DNA from: Thermoanaerobaculum sp.
GTDB taxonomy: Bacteria; Acidobacteriota; Thermoanaerobaculia; Multivoradales; UBA5704
Assembly (NCBI GenBank): GCA_021154885.1
Contig: JAJKHS010000004.1
Coordinates: 87,490-151,489, forward strand
Length of the DNA: 64,000 nucleotides
Reading direction: 5' to 3'
Shown here: piece after piece, positions 56,147 through 64,000 of the stretch
How the letters are laid out: each line of letters begins with the position of its first letter
How positions within the stretch are numbered: the first letter of the stretch is position 1
Translations under genes and position numbers: made by a program
Notes under the pieces: generated by a model
The model's database searches: none
The model's input: only the letters and a program-made list of their open reading frames with translations
Told to the model about the DNA's origin: nothing

Positions 56147-57436
56147 ATGAGCACAGCGCCTGCCCCTGCTCCGGAGACAACCGTGAAGACCGCGTCAGCG
56201 GCAGTCCCCAGTGCGCCACCCGCACCGCGACATCCTCTCACTTTGCCTCATTTTCGTAACTTGTGGGTCGGTTCCACGATCTCTTTGCTTGGGGATCAAT
56301 TCTTTCTCGTCGCGCTGCCGTGGCTGGTCTTGCAACTGACGGGTTCCAGCCTTGTCCTGGGGACGATGATGATGGCGGCGGCGATTCCACGCACGGTGCT
56401 GATGCTGGTAGGAGGCGCCGTGACGGACCGCGTGTCGCCGCGACGCGTGCTGATGACGACCGCGGCGACTCGCGCCGTTCTCGTCGGTATCGTTGCGGCT
56501 CTGGTCTGGTTCAAAGTCGTCGAGCTCTGGCACATCTTCGTGCTGACACTGGCGTTCGGCATCGCCGACGCGTTCGGAATCCCCGCCGGCGCGGCGCTGA
56601 TTCCAACGCTCGTGGCACCGCAGCAGCTTCGACCGGCGAACGCTCTGTTCCAGAGCTCCACTGTGCTGACGCAGATGGCCGGGCCGGCGCCGGCGGGCCT
56701 AATCATCAAGCGCTGGGGCATCGCGCCGGCGCTCCTGTTCGACGCGCTGAGCTTTCTCGCCGTCATCGGCGCGCTCTTCAGAGTCCCCAATCCGCCAAGT
56801 CCGCCGGCGCCGGTTGCCGGCGCGGCGCCCCGGCCCAGCATGGTGCATTCCATCGCCGAGGGTCTGCGGGCAGTGCGAAACGATCCGGCTCTCCTGTCTC
56901 TGATGGTGGTGTTCGCCTCGATCAACGTCTGCGTGGCCGGGCCGGTCGGCGTCGGTCTGGCCGCCATGACGAAATTTCAGTTCCAATCTGCAGCGGCTTT
57001 CGGCACCCTTCTATCGTGCTTCAGCGGCGGTACCCTGGCGGGAATCCTGCTCGGCGGCATGGTGAAGCATCCTCGCCGGCGCGGTCTCCAGTTCATCGTA
57101 GCGAGCTCTCTGGCCGGCTTTGAGCTGATCGGCATCGGGCTGTTCCCCAAGCTCGCCGTGATCGGGACCATGCTGGCGCTGATGGGCTTCGGGATCGGAT
57201 TCGTCAACGTACAGTTCAGCGCCTGGATCCAGATGCGGGTCGAACGCGCGCTGCTGGGCCGCGTCGCCAGCGTGCTGATGGTGTGCGCCGTGGGCCTGGT
57301 TCCGGTATCGTATGCGGTCTCTGGCGCGCTGGCGCAGTGGAGCTTCAAAGGGTTGTTCATCGGGGCAGGAACACTCCTCGCCACCATCAGTATCGCCATG
57401 GCATTGAGCAGCCGGGCCGCTCGTGAGATCGATTGA
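56147..57436 (+). CDS. MFS transporter (EntS/MFS_3-like)
   Basis: A 429-residue inner-membrane protein with 12 membrane segments, from the ATG at 56147 (GGAGGAACCCCGCGC upstream). HFRNLWVGSTISLLGDQFFL, VTDRVSPRRVLMTTAATRAV and the GxxSxxG-like GTLLSCFSGGTLAGILLGGM are visible. Members of this subgroup export siderophores, drugs or natural products. It lies about 3 kb from the NRPS/PKS genes and on the other strand, so a role in exporting that product is a possibility only. Confidence 0.85.
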   Translation: MSTAPAPAPETTVKTASAAVPSAPPAPRHPLTLPHFRNLWVGSTISLLGDQFFLVALPWLVLQLTGSSLVLGTMMMAAAIPRTVLMLVGGAVTDRVSPRRVLMTTAATRAVLVGIVAALVWFKVVELWHIFVLTLAFGIADAFGIPAGAALIPTLVAPQQLRPANALFQSSTVLTQMAGPAPAGLIIKRWGIAPALLFDALSFLAVIGALFRVPNPPSPPAPVAGAAPRPSMVHSIAEGLRAVRNDPALLSLMVVFASINVCVAGPVGVGLAAMTKFQFQSAAAFGTLLSCFSGGTLAGILLGGMVKHPRRRGLQFIVASSLAGFELIGIGLFPKLAVIGTMLALMGFGIGFVNVQFSAWIQMRVERALLGRVASVLMVCAVGLVPVSYAVSGALAQWSFKGLFIGAGTLLATISIAMALSSRAAREID

Positions 57437-57480
57437 AACTTGCTCACTCAACTTTTTTTAAGGAAGGAGTCGAAAAACTT

Positions 57481-58272
57481 ATGCGGCGTAAGATCTCGAT
57501 TTTAATGGTAACGCTGGCCTTGATGGCCTGCAGGCGTTCGAACACGCAGCTATTCTCGCATGAGGCGCCTACCCTGCCGCCAGACCCGGCCCCCCAGGCT
57601 TCTGATCTCACAGCCGATCAGTTGTTCGCCAAATACGCTGCCGCGCGCGGCGAGCAGAAGCTCAAGGGCCTGACGTCGTTGAAGATGACGGGAACCTGGA
57701 CGTCGAAAGGCAACTCGGCCCCGATCATCGCCCTGGTGAGCTCCGGACGCTTCCTGCGGCGGATCGGGCAGGGCTCGGACGTGATCATGGCCAACGCCGT
57801 GGACGGCTCGACGAGTTGGGAAATGAACCCGAAAAACGGCCTTACGAAGCCAACGCCGATGTCCGCCAAGGACGCGGCCCGCTTCCGCCGCCTCGGCGAT
57901 CCGCAGGGACCGCTGGTCGACTCCAAGGCGAAGGGCCACAAGATCGAGGTGGTGGGCAAGCTGCCCTGGAACGGCTCGACGGTCTACAAGCTCAAGGTGG
58001 AATTCAAAGACGGGGAAACGAGCTACTTCTATCTCGACGGGCGCACGTTCCTCCTGACCCGGGTGGTGGGCAGCCAGTACGTCCCCCAGTTGAGCAAGAA
58101 CATCGGCGTCGAGGTGGTCTATCAGGACTTCCGTGACGTCGACGGCCTGAAGTGCGCCTTCAGCGAGAAGGCGAGCGCGCCGGAAGTCAACTTCTCCCAA
58201 TCGATCGCCTGGTCCAAGATCGAGCTCAATCAGCCCCTGGACCCGGCGGCGTTCAAAGCGCCGAACATCTGA
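57481..58272 (+). CDS. Exported lipoprotein, LolA/outer-membrane-sorting-like
   Basis: A 263-residue lipoprotein from the ATG at 57481 (AAGGAAGGAG upstream). Signal with lipobox LMAC at residues 15-18; the mature part resembles the LolA/LolB-like fold: LFAKYAAARGEQKLKGLTSL, KMTGTWTSKGNS, FLRRIGQGSDVIMANAVDGS and YKLKVEFKDGETSYFYLDGR. Function uncertain; such proteins handle lipoproteins or other hydrophobic ligands in the periplasm. It follows the MFS gene by 44 bases. Confidence 0.75.
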   Translation: MRRKISILMVTLALMACRRSNTQLFSHEAPTLPPDPAPQASDLTADQLFAKYAAARGEQKLKGLTSLKMTGTWTSKGNSAPIIALVSSGRFLRRIGQGSDVIMANAVDGSTSWEMNPKNGLTKPTPMSAKDAARFRRLGDPQGPLVDSKAKGHKIEVVGKLPWNGSTVYKLKVEFKDGETSYFYLDGRTFLLTRVVGSQYVPQLSKNIGVEVVYQDFRDVDGLKCAFSEKASAPEVNFSQSIAWSKIELNQPLDPAAFKAPNI

Positions 58273-58287
58273 CTGGCGCGCAGCAGT

Positions 58288-58313
58288 GGGCCGGCGGGGA
58301 GACGCGCCGGCCC
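58288..58313. terminator. Terminator between convergent genes
   Basis: GGGCCGGCG pairs with CGCCGGCCC in a perfect 9-bp stem with an 8-base loop, followed by GCGCCTTTC. It lies between the convergent lipoprotein and AT-ER genes and may serve both. Confidence 0.65.
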
Positions 58314-58320
58314 GCGCCTT

Positions 58321-60570
58321 TCAGTCAGGCTCCCCGACCGCGGCGAGCTCGTGCAGCCGCCGGTTCAGCACCGCGGCTGCGCCGTCCATGATCTCGTCGG
58401 CGATGACGTCGACGTGCCGGTCGCGCCACGACTCCAGCCGCGTCCCCTTCACCCACTGATTGAAAGCGCCCAGAGCGGGACCGCAACGCACCTGGTAGTT
58501 CGCCTTCTGGCCCTTCGTCCCGGCCAGCGCCAGATCCATCGTGTGCGTGAAATACCAGCGAAAAACGAGCGCCATCCGGTGGTGCTTGTCGCGCTCCGCC
58601 CGGGCGAGCTCCTCCGGCAATCGCTCCAGAGGACCCGTCCTGAGCTCTTCGTAGACCTGCTCGAAGCTGCGACCGAAGTATTCCCGTTCGATCCTGGCGC
58701 GGAACGCCGCGTCGACCTCCTCCCACGCGCCATGGCGCCGCCAGAGGTCGTAGAGCCTGCCGGCGCGCACGGGGAAGCGCACCCCCTTCTTCAACACCTG
58801 AGCTCTCGCCCCGAGCTCGAAGAGGTCGCCCGCGGGCGCGGACTCGGTATCCTGCACGCTCACGGTCTGCAGCAGGTCCTTCACCTCATCGCTGGTGCCG
58901 GCTTCCACCGTGCACTGATTGACCGTGTCGGTGACGATGAAATCGGCGCCGAGCAGGAACGCGGAGGCTGCCGCCTCCGGTGTGCCGATCCCTCCGCTGC
59001 CGATGCGGACCGCGACCTCATAGCCATGGCGCAGAAAGGCCTGGTCGCGCTGGCGGATCAGCGACGGCAGCAGCACGGGGGCGCCTCCCAGGTCGGAGGA
59101 GGCGCCGGAGTCGGCCTCCACGGAAAGGTCGTCGGCCATGGGCACCCGCCTCGCCCACCGCGCCTCGTCCCAGGAAACCAGGCCGGCCCGCAACAGCTCC
59201 GCCACCAGGTGCTCGGGGGGCGGCTCGAGGAACGCTGCCGCCACGTCCGGCCGGGTGACCTTCGCCATCAGCTTGTGGGAGCGCTCTCGCGCCAGGCTTT
59301 TCAGCCGGTAACGGATCAGGGCGGGGCTCGGGGTGACGTAACCGTCGGCCTCGACGAACCGTACGCCGTGCCGCAAGCAGAGCTCGACGACCGCCATCTC
59401 GGATTCGGGATCGTCCGGTCTGCACAGCAGGCTCACTCCGAACGGCTCGCCCGAGCGCAACGACTGCCTGATGGCTCGCAGGCTCTCTTCGATCTCGCCC
59501 ACCGCGAGGCCGCCGGCGCCGAAAAACCCCATGTAGCCGGCCTTGCCCAGCCGGACCACCTGCGCCTTCGAGGCGATCCCCTTGTCTAGCGCGCCTGCCG
59601 CATAGGCCCTGCGGACCTGATAGTCACGCCGGAACGACGCGGCGCCGAGGCGCTCGGCCGTGATGGCGGCAGGCGCCGCTCCTGCCTTCAGCGCCCCCGG
59701 CGAGCGCGGCGCGGCTCCCCCGGCGGCGGTCTTGCGAATGGCCTTGATCAGCTTGGTCAGGACGCCGCCGGGCCCCACTTCCTCGAATTCTTCGACGCCC
59801 AGGCTCAGGAGGTAGAGGATGCTGTCCAGCCAGCGCACGGGCTCGCGGATCTGCCGTTTGAGGAGCTCCCTCAGCTCGCCGACCGCGTAGGGCCGGGCCG
59901 AGACGTTCGAGATCACCGGGATTTGCGGCGGCAAAAATCTCACATTGGAAAGCGCCTCGCCCAGAGGCTCCTCCAGACCCTTCATATATCTCGAATGGAA
60001 CGCCGCGCTGACGTTCTTGAGCGGGAGATAGGTCGCACCGAGGCCGGAGAAAACATCTTCCGCGCGAGCGATCTCCTCGTCGGGTCCCGACAGCACCACC
60101 TGCGAGGGGGTGTTGTAGTTGGCCACATCGATACCCGTGAGGCCGTGGCTGCGCAAGATCTCTTCGACCTTCTCGCCAGGGCAGCCGATCAGGGCCGCCA
60201 TGCTGCCGCCGGAGACCCGGCTCATCAGCTCTCCCCGTCTCTTGACGAGCCTCAGGCCGGCCTCGAAATCGAAGACCTCCGCGGCCAGCAGCGCGTTGAG
60301 CTCCCCGAGGCTGTGGCCGGCGACGAAATCCGGCGGCGGCAAGCCGCTGTCGCACCGGCTCCGGTAGGCAAGCGCGTTCACGACGTACAAAGCCGGTTGC
60401 GTGTACTGCGTCTGGTGAAGGCGGCCCTGCGGATCCTTCAGGCAGAGCTGCGCCACGTCGTAGCCGAGCACCTCGCCGGCCCGGGCCGTGACCTCGGGGT
60501 AGCGCGCGAACAGATCCTCGCCCATGCCGACCGTCTGCGCCCCCTGTCCGGGAAAGACGCAGGCCTTCAC
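58321..60570 (-). CDS. Trans-acting acyltransferase fused to PfaD-type enoylreductase
   Basis: A 749-residue bifunctional enzyme of trans-AT polyketide pathways, from a GTG overlapping the NRPS stop. The AT half (residues 1-290) has CVFPGQGAQTVGMG, FVAGHSLGELNALLAAEVFD (active Ser in GHSLG) and VSAAFHSRYM (His). The ER half (from about 310) has LGKAGYMGFFGAGGLAVGEI, RHGVRFVEADGYVTPSPALI, VAVRIGSGGIGTPEAAASAF and CTVEAGTSDEVKDLL, the FMN-dependent PfaD fold that reduces enoyl-ACP intermediates. It loads malonyl units onto AT-less PKS modules, expected upstream beyond the window edge. Length and order are normal for AT-ER fusions. Confidence 0.93.
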   Translation of the reverse strand: MKACVFPGQGAQTVGMGEDLFARYPEVTARAGEVLGYDVAQLCLKDPQGRLHQTQYTQPALYVVNALAYRSRCDSGLPPPDFVAGHSLGELNALLAAEVFDFEAGLRLVKRRGELMSRVSGGSMAALIGCPGEKVEEILRSHGLTGIDVANYNTPSQVVLSGPDEEIARAEDVFSGLGATYLPLKNVSAAFHSRYMKGLEEPLGEALSNVRFLPPQIPVISNVSARPYAVGELRELLKRQIREPVRWLDSILYLLSLGVEEFEEVGPGGVLTKLIKAIRKTAAGGAAPRSPGALKAGAAPAAITAERLGAASFRRDYQVRRAYAAGALDKGIASKAQVVRLGKAGYMGFFGAGGLAVGEIEESLRAIRQSLRSGEPFGVSLLCRPDDPESEMAVVELCLRHGVRFVEADGYVTPSPALIRYRLKSLARERSHKLMAKVTRPDVAAAFLEPPPEHLVAELLRAGLVSWDEARWARRVPMADDLSVEADSGASSDLGGAPVLLPSLIRQRDQAFLRHGYEVAVRIGSGGIGTPEAAASAFLLGADFIVTDTVNQCTVEAGTSDEVKDLLQTVSVQDTESAPAGDLFELGARAQVLKKGVRFPVRAGRLYDLWRRHGAWEEVDAAFRARIEREYFGRSFEQVYEELRTGPLERLPEELARAERDKHHRMALVFRWYFTHTMDLALAGTKGQKANYQVRCGPALGAFNQWVKGTRLESWRDRHVDVIADEIMDGAAAVLNRRLHELAAVGEPD

Positions 60571-63500
60571 CGGTCCTCCGCCAGCAACCTCGCCGCCAAC
60601 CGCGGGGCGTTTCGTTCGGACAGCATCGAAAGGTGCCCCCCCGGCACCGCGAAGTGGCGCACCGGCCGCTCCGCCACCCGCGCGTAGAGCTCCAGCACCG
60701 CCGCCAGCCGGGAGCCGGCCATCGCGCCTTCCTCGGCGTAGAGGAGCGTGACGGGAGCCTCGACCCTGCCGGACGGCCGGAATCGACGCTGCATCTCCAA
60801 CTGGCTCACGAACACTTCGATGAACCCGCGCAGGATGCCCTCGTGCCCGCTCGCGGGGAGAGCTCCGGAGGCCTGCAGGGCGCACTCCATCCAGTCGAAG
60901 ATCGCGCGATCGTCCGCCAAGTCGGGCACCTCGCTCTCGCCGATGCCGATCAGCGCGGCGAGCGCCACCGCCGTCTCCTTCGCCGACAGCGGTGCGAGGT
61001 CGCCCGTGGCGAAGAAGTCCAGGAAGCTGTCCAGCAGGACGATGGAGGAGACTTCGTCGCCCCGCGCTTCGAGCCACCGCGCCAGCTCGAGGGCGACACA
61101 ACCGCCGAAGGAATGGCCCACGAGATCATACGGGCCCTGCGGCTGGCGCCGCTTGATCGCCGCGCCATAGCTCTCCACGATCTCGGCCAGGCTCGTTTGC
61201 GGCGGGGAGACGCCGTCCAGGCCCCGGGCTTCGAAGACGTGGAGCGCCGCCCTTCGCGCCAGGGCGCGGGCGAGCGGCGCCATCGCGACGCTCAGCATTC
61301 CCGCGCCCGGAACGCAATACAGAGGCCGGGCGTCACCGTCCGTGGAGAAGGCGGCCAGGGGCTCCCACGCGCCGGGCGCCTCCCCGGCGAGACCCTCGAT
61401 GACCCCTGCCAGAGCGCGCACCGTGGAATGCTCGAAGATTCGCCGCGGGCTGAGACGGATCCCCAGTTGGGAATTGACCTTCGAGACCAACCTGATCACC
61501 AGCAGGGAGTGTCCGCCCAGGTCGAAGAAGCCGTCCTCGATCCCCACTCGCTCCACCCCCAGCACCTCCTGCCAGATTTCGCACAACCGGCGCTCCAGCT
61601 CCGTCCGCGGGGCCGCGGGCTCACCCCGGCGGGAGTCTCTCGCCTCCGGTGCCGGCAGCGCGCCGCGATCCACCTTGCCGTTCGCCGTCAGCGGCAACGA
61701 CTCGAGCGCCATGAAGACCGCGGGGATCATGTAGCCCGGCAAGGTCCGCTCGAGCTCCCCCTTGAGCTCGCCCGCCAGACCCTCATGCGCGCGGCCCTCC
61801 GCGGGCACCACGTAGGCCACCAGCCGCTTCTCCCCCGCTGCGTCCTGGCGCGCCAGCACCACCGCATCCCTCACCGGCGCCTGCGAGCGGAGCTGGGCCT
61901 CGATCTCTCCCAGCTCGATGCGGAAGCCGCACACCTTGACCTGATGGTCGATGCGGCCCAGGAACTCCAGCTCGCCCTCCGGCAGCCAGCGCGCCAAGTC
62001 CCCGGTGCGGTAGAGCCAGGCTCCCGGCTGCGCCGAGAACGGATCGGGGAGGAACCGCTCCGCCGTCAGCTCCGGACGGCCCACATAGCCGCGAGCCAGA
62101 CCCGCGCCCGCCAGCCACAGCTCGCCCGCCACACCTACCGGCGCCGGCTGGCCCTGGCGGTCCACCACATAGGCCCGGGTCGCCGTGATCGGGCGGCCGA
62201 TGCGCGGCGACGAAACCGCGCCGCGCTCCACCCGCGCGAAGGTCGAGTAGGTCGTGTCCTCCGTCGGGCCGTAGAGGTTCCACAGGCTCTCGACCGTGGG
62301 GATGGCCAGGATCCGATCCGCCAGCGCGCGCGACAGCGGCTCGCCCGCCAGGTTCACCGTGCGCACTCCGGCCGGCAGACCGCCCGCGCCCACCAGCTCC
62401 GCCAGCGCCGACGGCACCGTGTTGATCAGCCGCACCCGCGACGACGCCGGCAGCTCCGCCAGCGCCAGCGCGTTGGCCGCGAGGATCACGGTGCCGCCCC
62501 ACGACAGGGGCGCGAACAGCTCGAAGACCGACAGGTCGAAGCTCAGCGAGGTGGCCGCCAGCACGCCGGACAGCTCTGCGGAGGAGAACACGCGGCCCGC
62601 CCACAGCACCAGCTCCACGGCGCTCGAATGGGTCACGGCCACCCCTTTGGGCGTCCCCGTGGAGCCCGAGGTGAACAGCACGTAGGCCAGGTTCTCCCGG
62701 GACACGCCGCTTGCGGGCCGACGGCGCGAGCGGCGAGCGATGGCGGCGCGGTCCCGCTCCAGGATCACGGTGGGACCGCGCCAGGGCAGCCGCTCCTCCA
62801 GGCTCTTCTGGGTGACCACTACGAGCGCTCCGCTGTCCGCCAGGCTGCGTTCCAGGCGCGAGTGCGGATGGGCAGGATCGAGCGGCAGGTAGGCGCCCCC
62901 GGCTTCGAGCACCGCCAGCAGCGTCACCACCATCTCCGCCGTCCGCTCCAGGCAGACGCCGACGATCTTCTCCGGGCCCACGCCCAGGGCCTTGAGATGG
63001 TGCGCCAACTGGTGCGTCTTGCGCGCCAGCTCGCCGTAGGTCAGCTCCCGCTCGCCGTCCACCAGGGCCACGGCCTGCGGCAGCTCCCCGGCGCGCAGCT
63101 CGAACCGCTCATGGAGGAGCAGATCGCCGCCCGCCGGCGCCCCGGTGTCATTCCATTCCACCAGCATCTGCTCGCGCTCGGCAGCGTGGAGCAGCGGCAG
63201 ATCCGCCGGGCGCGCCTCGACTCCCTGCACCAGAGCGGCCAGCAGCGCCTGGAAATGCCCGGCCATCCGCTCGATCGTCACGGGGTCGAAGAGCTCCTTC
63301 TTGTACCGCCAGCTCAGGCCCAGGCCCTCTTCGAGCTCCCGCACGGTGAGCTCCAGATCGAAGCGGACGACTCCGCCCCCCTCACCCGCCCATTCGAGAC
63401 GCAAGCCGCCGATCCCGCCATCGCCCTGCCCCGTGCTCTCGAGCGTAAACAGGATCTGGAACAACGGGCTGTGGCGCAGATTGCGCTCCGGCTTCAGCTC

Positions 63501-64000
63501 CTCCACCAGCATCTCGAATGGCACGTGCTGGTGAGCGTACGCGTCGAGGATCGTCTGTTTCCTCGATTCGAGCAGCGCCACGAAACACGGGTTCCCGGAC
63601 AGGTCGCTGCGCAGCACCAGCGTGTTGACGAAGAAGCCGATCAGCGGCTCCAGGTCCCGATGCACGCGGCCCGCGATCGGCGAGCCCATCACGACATCCA
63701 TCTCCTGGCTGTACCGGCCGAGCAGCACGGCGAACGCCGCCTCCAGGAACATGAACCGCGTCACCCCGGACTCCCGGCTCCAGGCCTCGATCCGCGCTTT
63801 CTCCTCCACTCCCAGCCGCTGAACGTGCTGGCCGCCCTCGAAGCCCTGGCGCGCGGGCCGCGGCCTGTCCAGCGGCAGGCCGTGGACCGGCGGCAAGCCG
63901 GCCAACTGTCGCCGCCAATAGCTCAACTGACCTTCCAGGACCTCGCCCCGCAACCACTGCCGCTGCCACTGCGCATAGTCCGCATACTGCACGCGCAGCG
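60567..64000 (-). CDS. Non-ribosomal peptide synthetase, C-A-PCP-TE end (partial)
   Basis: The last about 1143 residues of an NRPS that runs off the right edge. In order: part of a condensation domain (QYADYAQWQRQ, VVMGSPIAGRVHRDLEPLIG, FVNTLVLRSDLS, NLRHSPLFQILF); an adenylation domain (LTYGELARKTHQLAHHL, YVLFTSGSTGTPKGVAVTH, YGPTEDTTYSTF, YRTGDLARWLPEGELEFLGR) whose pocket residues D-L-F-N-N-A-L-T-Y resemble a published alanine code; a carrier domain (FFDLGGHSLLVIRL); and a type I thioesterase (YDLVGHSFGGCVALELARWL, catalytic Ser). This is the terminal, product-releasing module. The stop overlaps the next start (GTGA). Confidence 0.93.
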   Translation of the reverse strand, partial: LRVQYADYAQWQRQWLRGEVLEGQLSYWRRQLAGLPPVHGLPLDRPRPARQGFEGGQHVQRLGVEEKARIEAWSRESGVTRFMFLEAAFAVLLGRYSQEMDVVMGSPIAGRVHRDLEPLIGFFVNTLVLRSDLSGNPCFVALLESRKQTILDAYAHQHVPFEMLVEELKPERNLRHSPLFQILFTLESTGQGDGGIGGLRLEWAGEGGGVVRFDLELTVRELEEGLGLSWRYKKELFDPVTIERMAGHFQALLAALVQGVEARPADLPLLHAAEREQMLVEWNDTGAPAGGDLLLHERFELRAGELPQAVALVDGERELTYGELARKTHQLAHHLKALGVGPEKIVGVCLERTAEMVVTLLAVLEAGGAYLPLDPAHPHSRLERSLADSGALVVVTQKSLEERLPWRGPTVILERDRAAIARRSRRRPASGVSRENLAYVLFTSGSTGTPKGVAVTHSSAVELVLWAGRVFSSAELSGVLAATSLSFDLSVFELFAPLSWGGTVILAANALALAELPASSRVRLINTVPSALAELVGAGGLPAGVRTVNLAGEPLSRALADRILAIPTVESLWNLYGPTEDTTYSTFARVERGAVSSPRIGRPITATRAYVVDRQGQPAPVGVAGELWLAGAGLARGYVGRPELTAERFLPDPFSAQPGAWLYRTGDLARWLPEGELEFLGRIDHQVKVCGFRIELGEIEAQLRSQAPVRDAVVLARQDAAGEKRLVAYVVPAEGRAHEGLAGELKGELERTLPGYMIPAVFMALESLPLTANGKVDRGALPAPEARDSRRGEPAAPRTELERRLCEIWQEVLGVERVGIEDGFFDLGGHSLLVIRLVSKVNSQLGIRLSPRRIFEHSTVRALAGVIEGLAGEAPGAWEPLAAFSTDGDARPLYCVPGAGMLSVAMAPLARALARRAALHVFEARGLDGVSPPQTSLAEIVESYGAAIKRRQPQGPYDLVGHSFGGCVALELARWLEARGDEVSSIVLLDSFLDFFATGDLAPLSAKETAVALAALIGIGESEVPDLADDRAIFDWMECALQASGALPASGHEGILRGFIEVFVSQLEMQRRFRPSGRVEAPVTLLYAEEGAMAGSRLAAVLELYARVAERPVRHFAVPGGHLSMLSERNAPRLAARLLAEDR

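Overview
The window is high-GC, densely coded bacterial chromosome. Several traits together suggest an Acidobacteriota genome of the Thermoanaerobaculia type: fused acyl-CoA-carboxylase-like genes, numerous orphan secreted Cys-rich mini-proteins, a hybrid NRPS/trans-AT-PKS locus, a lectin-like C-terminal domain on a secreted protein, and many toxin-antitoxin-like pairs. This placement is an inference from gene content; there is no rRNA or phylogenetic marker here that I could compare.

Layout. 1-1433: start of a 7TM-HD phosphohydrolase gene and phoH, a housekeeping pair. 1583-3470: a four-helix-bundle gene bracketed by GGGAC-rich direct and inverted repeats, a small membrane protein and a broken MazEF pair. 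3686-9795: a translationally coupled AddB-like nuclease and AddA/UvrD-like helicase-nuclease. 9796-12018: repeat-rich DNA with a roughly 650 bp array of 21-bp repeats and one small Pro-tailed protein. 12478-16109 (minus): an overlapping housekeeping operon (TIGR04282-type glycosyltransferase, NnrE-NnrD, TsaE, 3-hydroxyacyl-CoA dehydrogenase). 16164-23225: SAM hydrolase-like protein, toxin-antitoxin-like pairs, a GT39 membrane glycosyltransferase, a Kazal-like peptide, a Uma2 nuclease with traces of former tandem copies, and a polysaccharide deacetylase. 24057-26237: secreted protein, membrane protein, ECF sigma factor and anti-sigma factor in one run. 26283-34860: VapBC, Cys-rich peptides, a P450, an outer-membrane-like protein, more TA-like pairs, and an IS91-type transposase remnant. 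35007-45802: membrane methyltransferase, lactate permease, secreted proteins, a lectin-tailed secreted protein and a GT87 enzyme. 46636-50949: a carboxylase-like protein that appears to have lost every catalytic segment. 50946-53315: Cys-rich proteins, a CDF zinc exporter, and an orphan lanthipeptide-type precursor. 53464-55920: a scar of decayed integrative elements (two 3' tRNA fragments, integrase and protease remnants). 56147-64000: MFS exporter, lipoprotein, then (minus) an NRPS C-A-PCP-TE end coupled to a trans-acting AT-enoylreductase, the tail of a biosynthetic cluster extending past the right edge.

Main themes. First, about eleven unrelated-looking but similarly built small Cys-rich exported peptides are scattered as single genes, each with its own strong ribosome binding site and some with recognisable promoters; one has a lanthipeptide-type leader. 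Second, the window is rich in two-gene toxin-antitoxin-like modules, about half of them broken, together with transposon and integrase scars, so it is an actively turning-over accessory region set between housekeeping operons. Third, the carboxylase-like pseudoenzyme and the NRPS/AT-ER locus are the largest accessory coding units.
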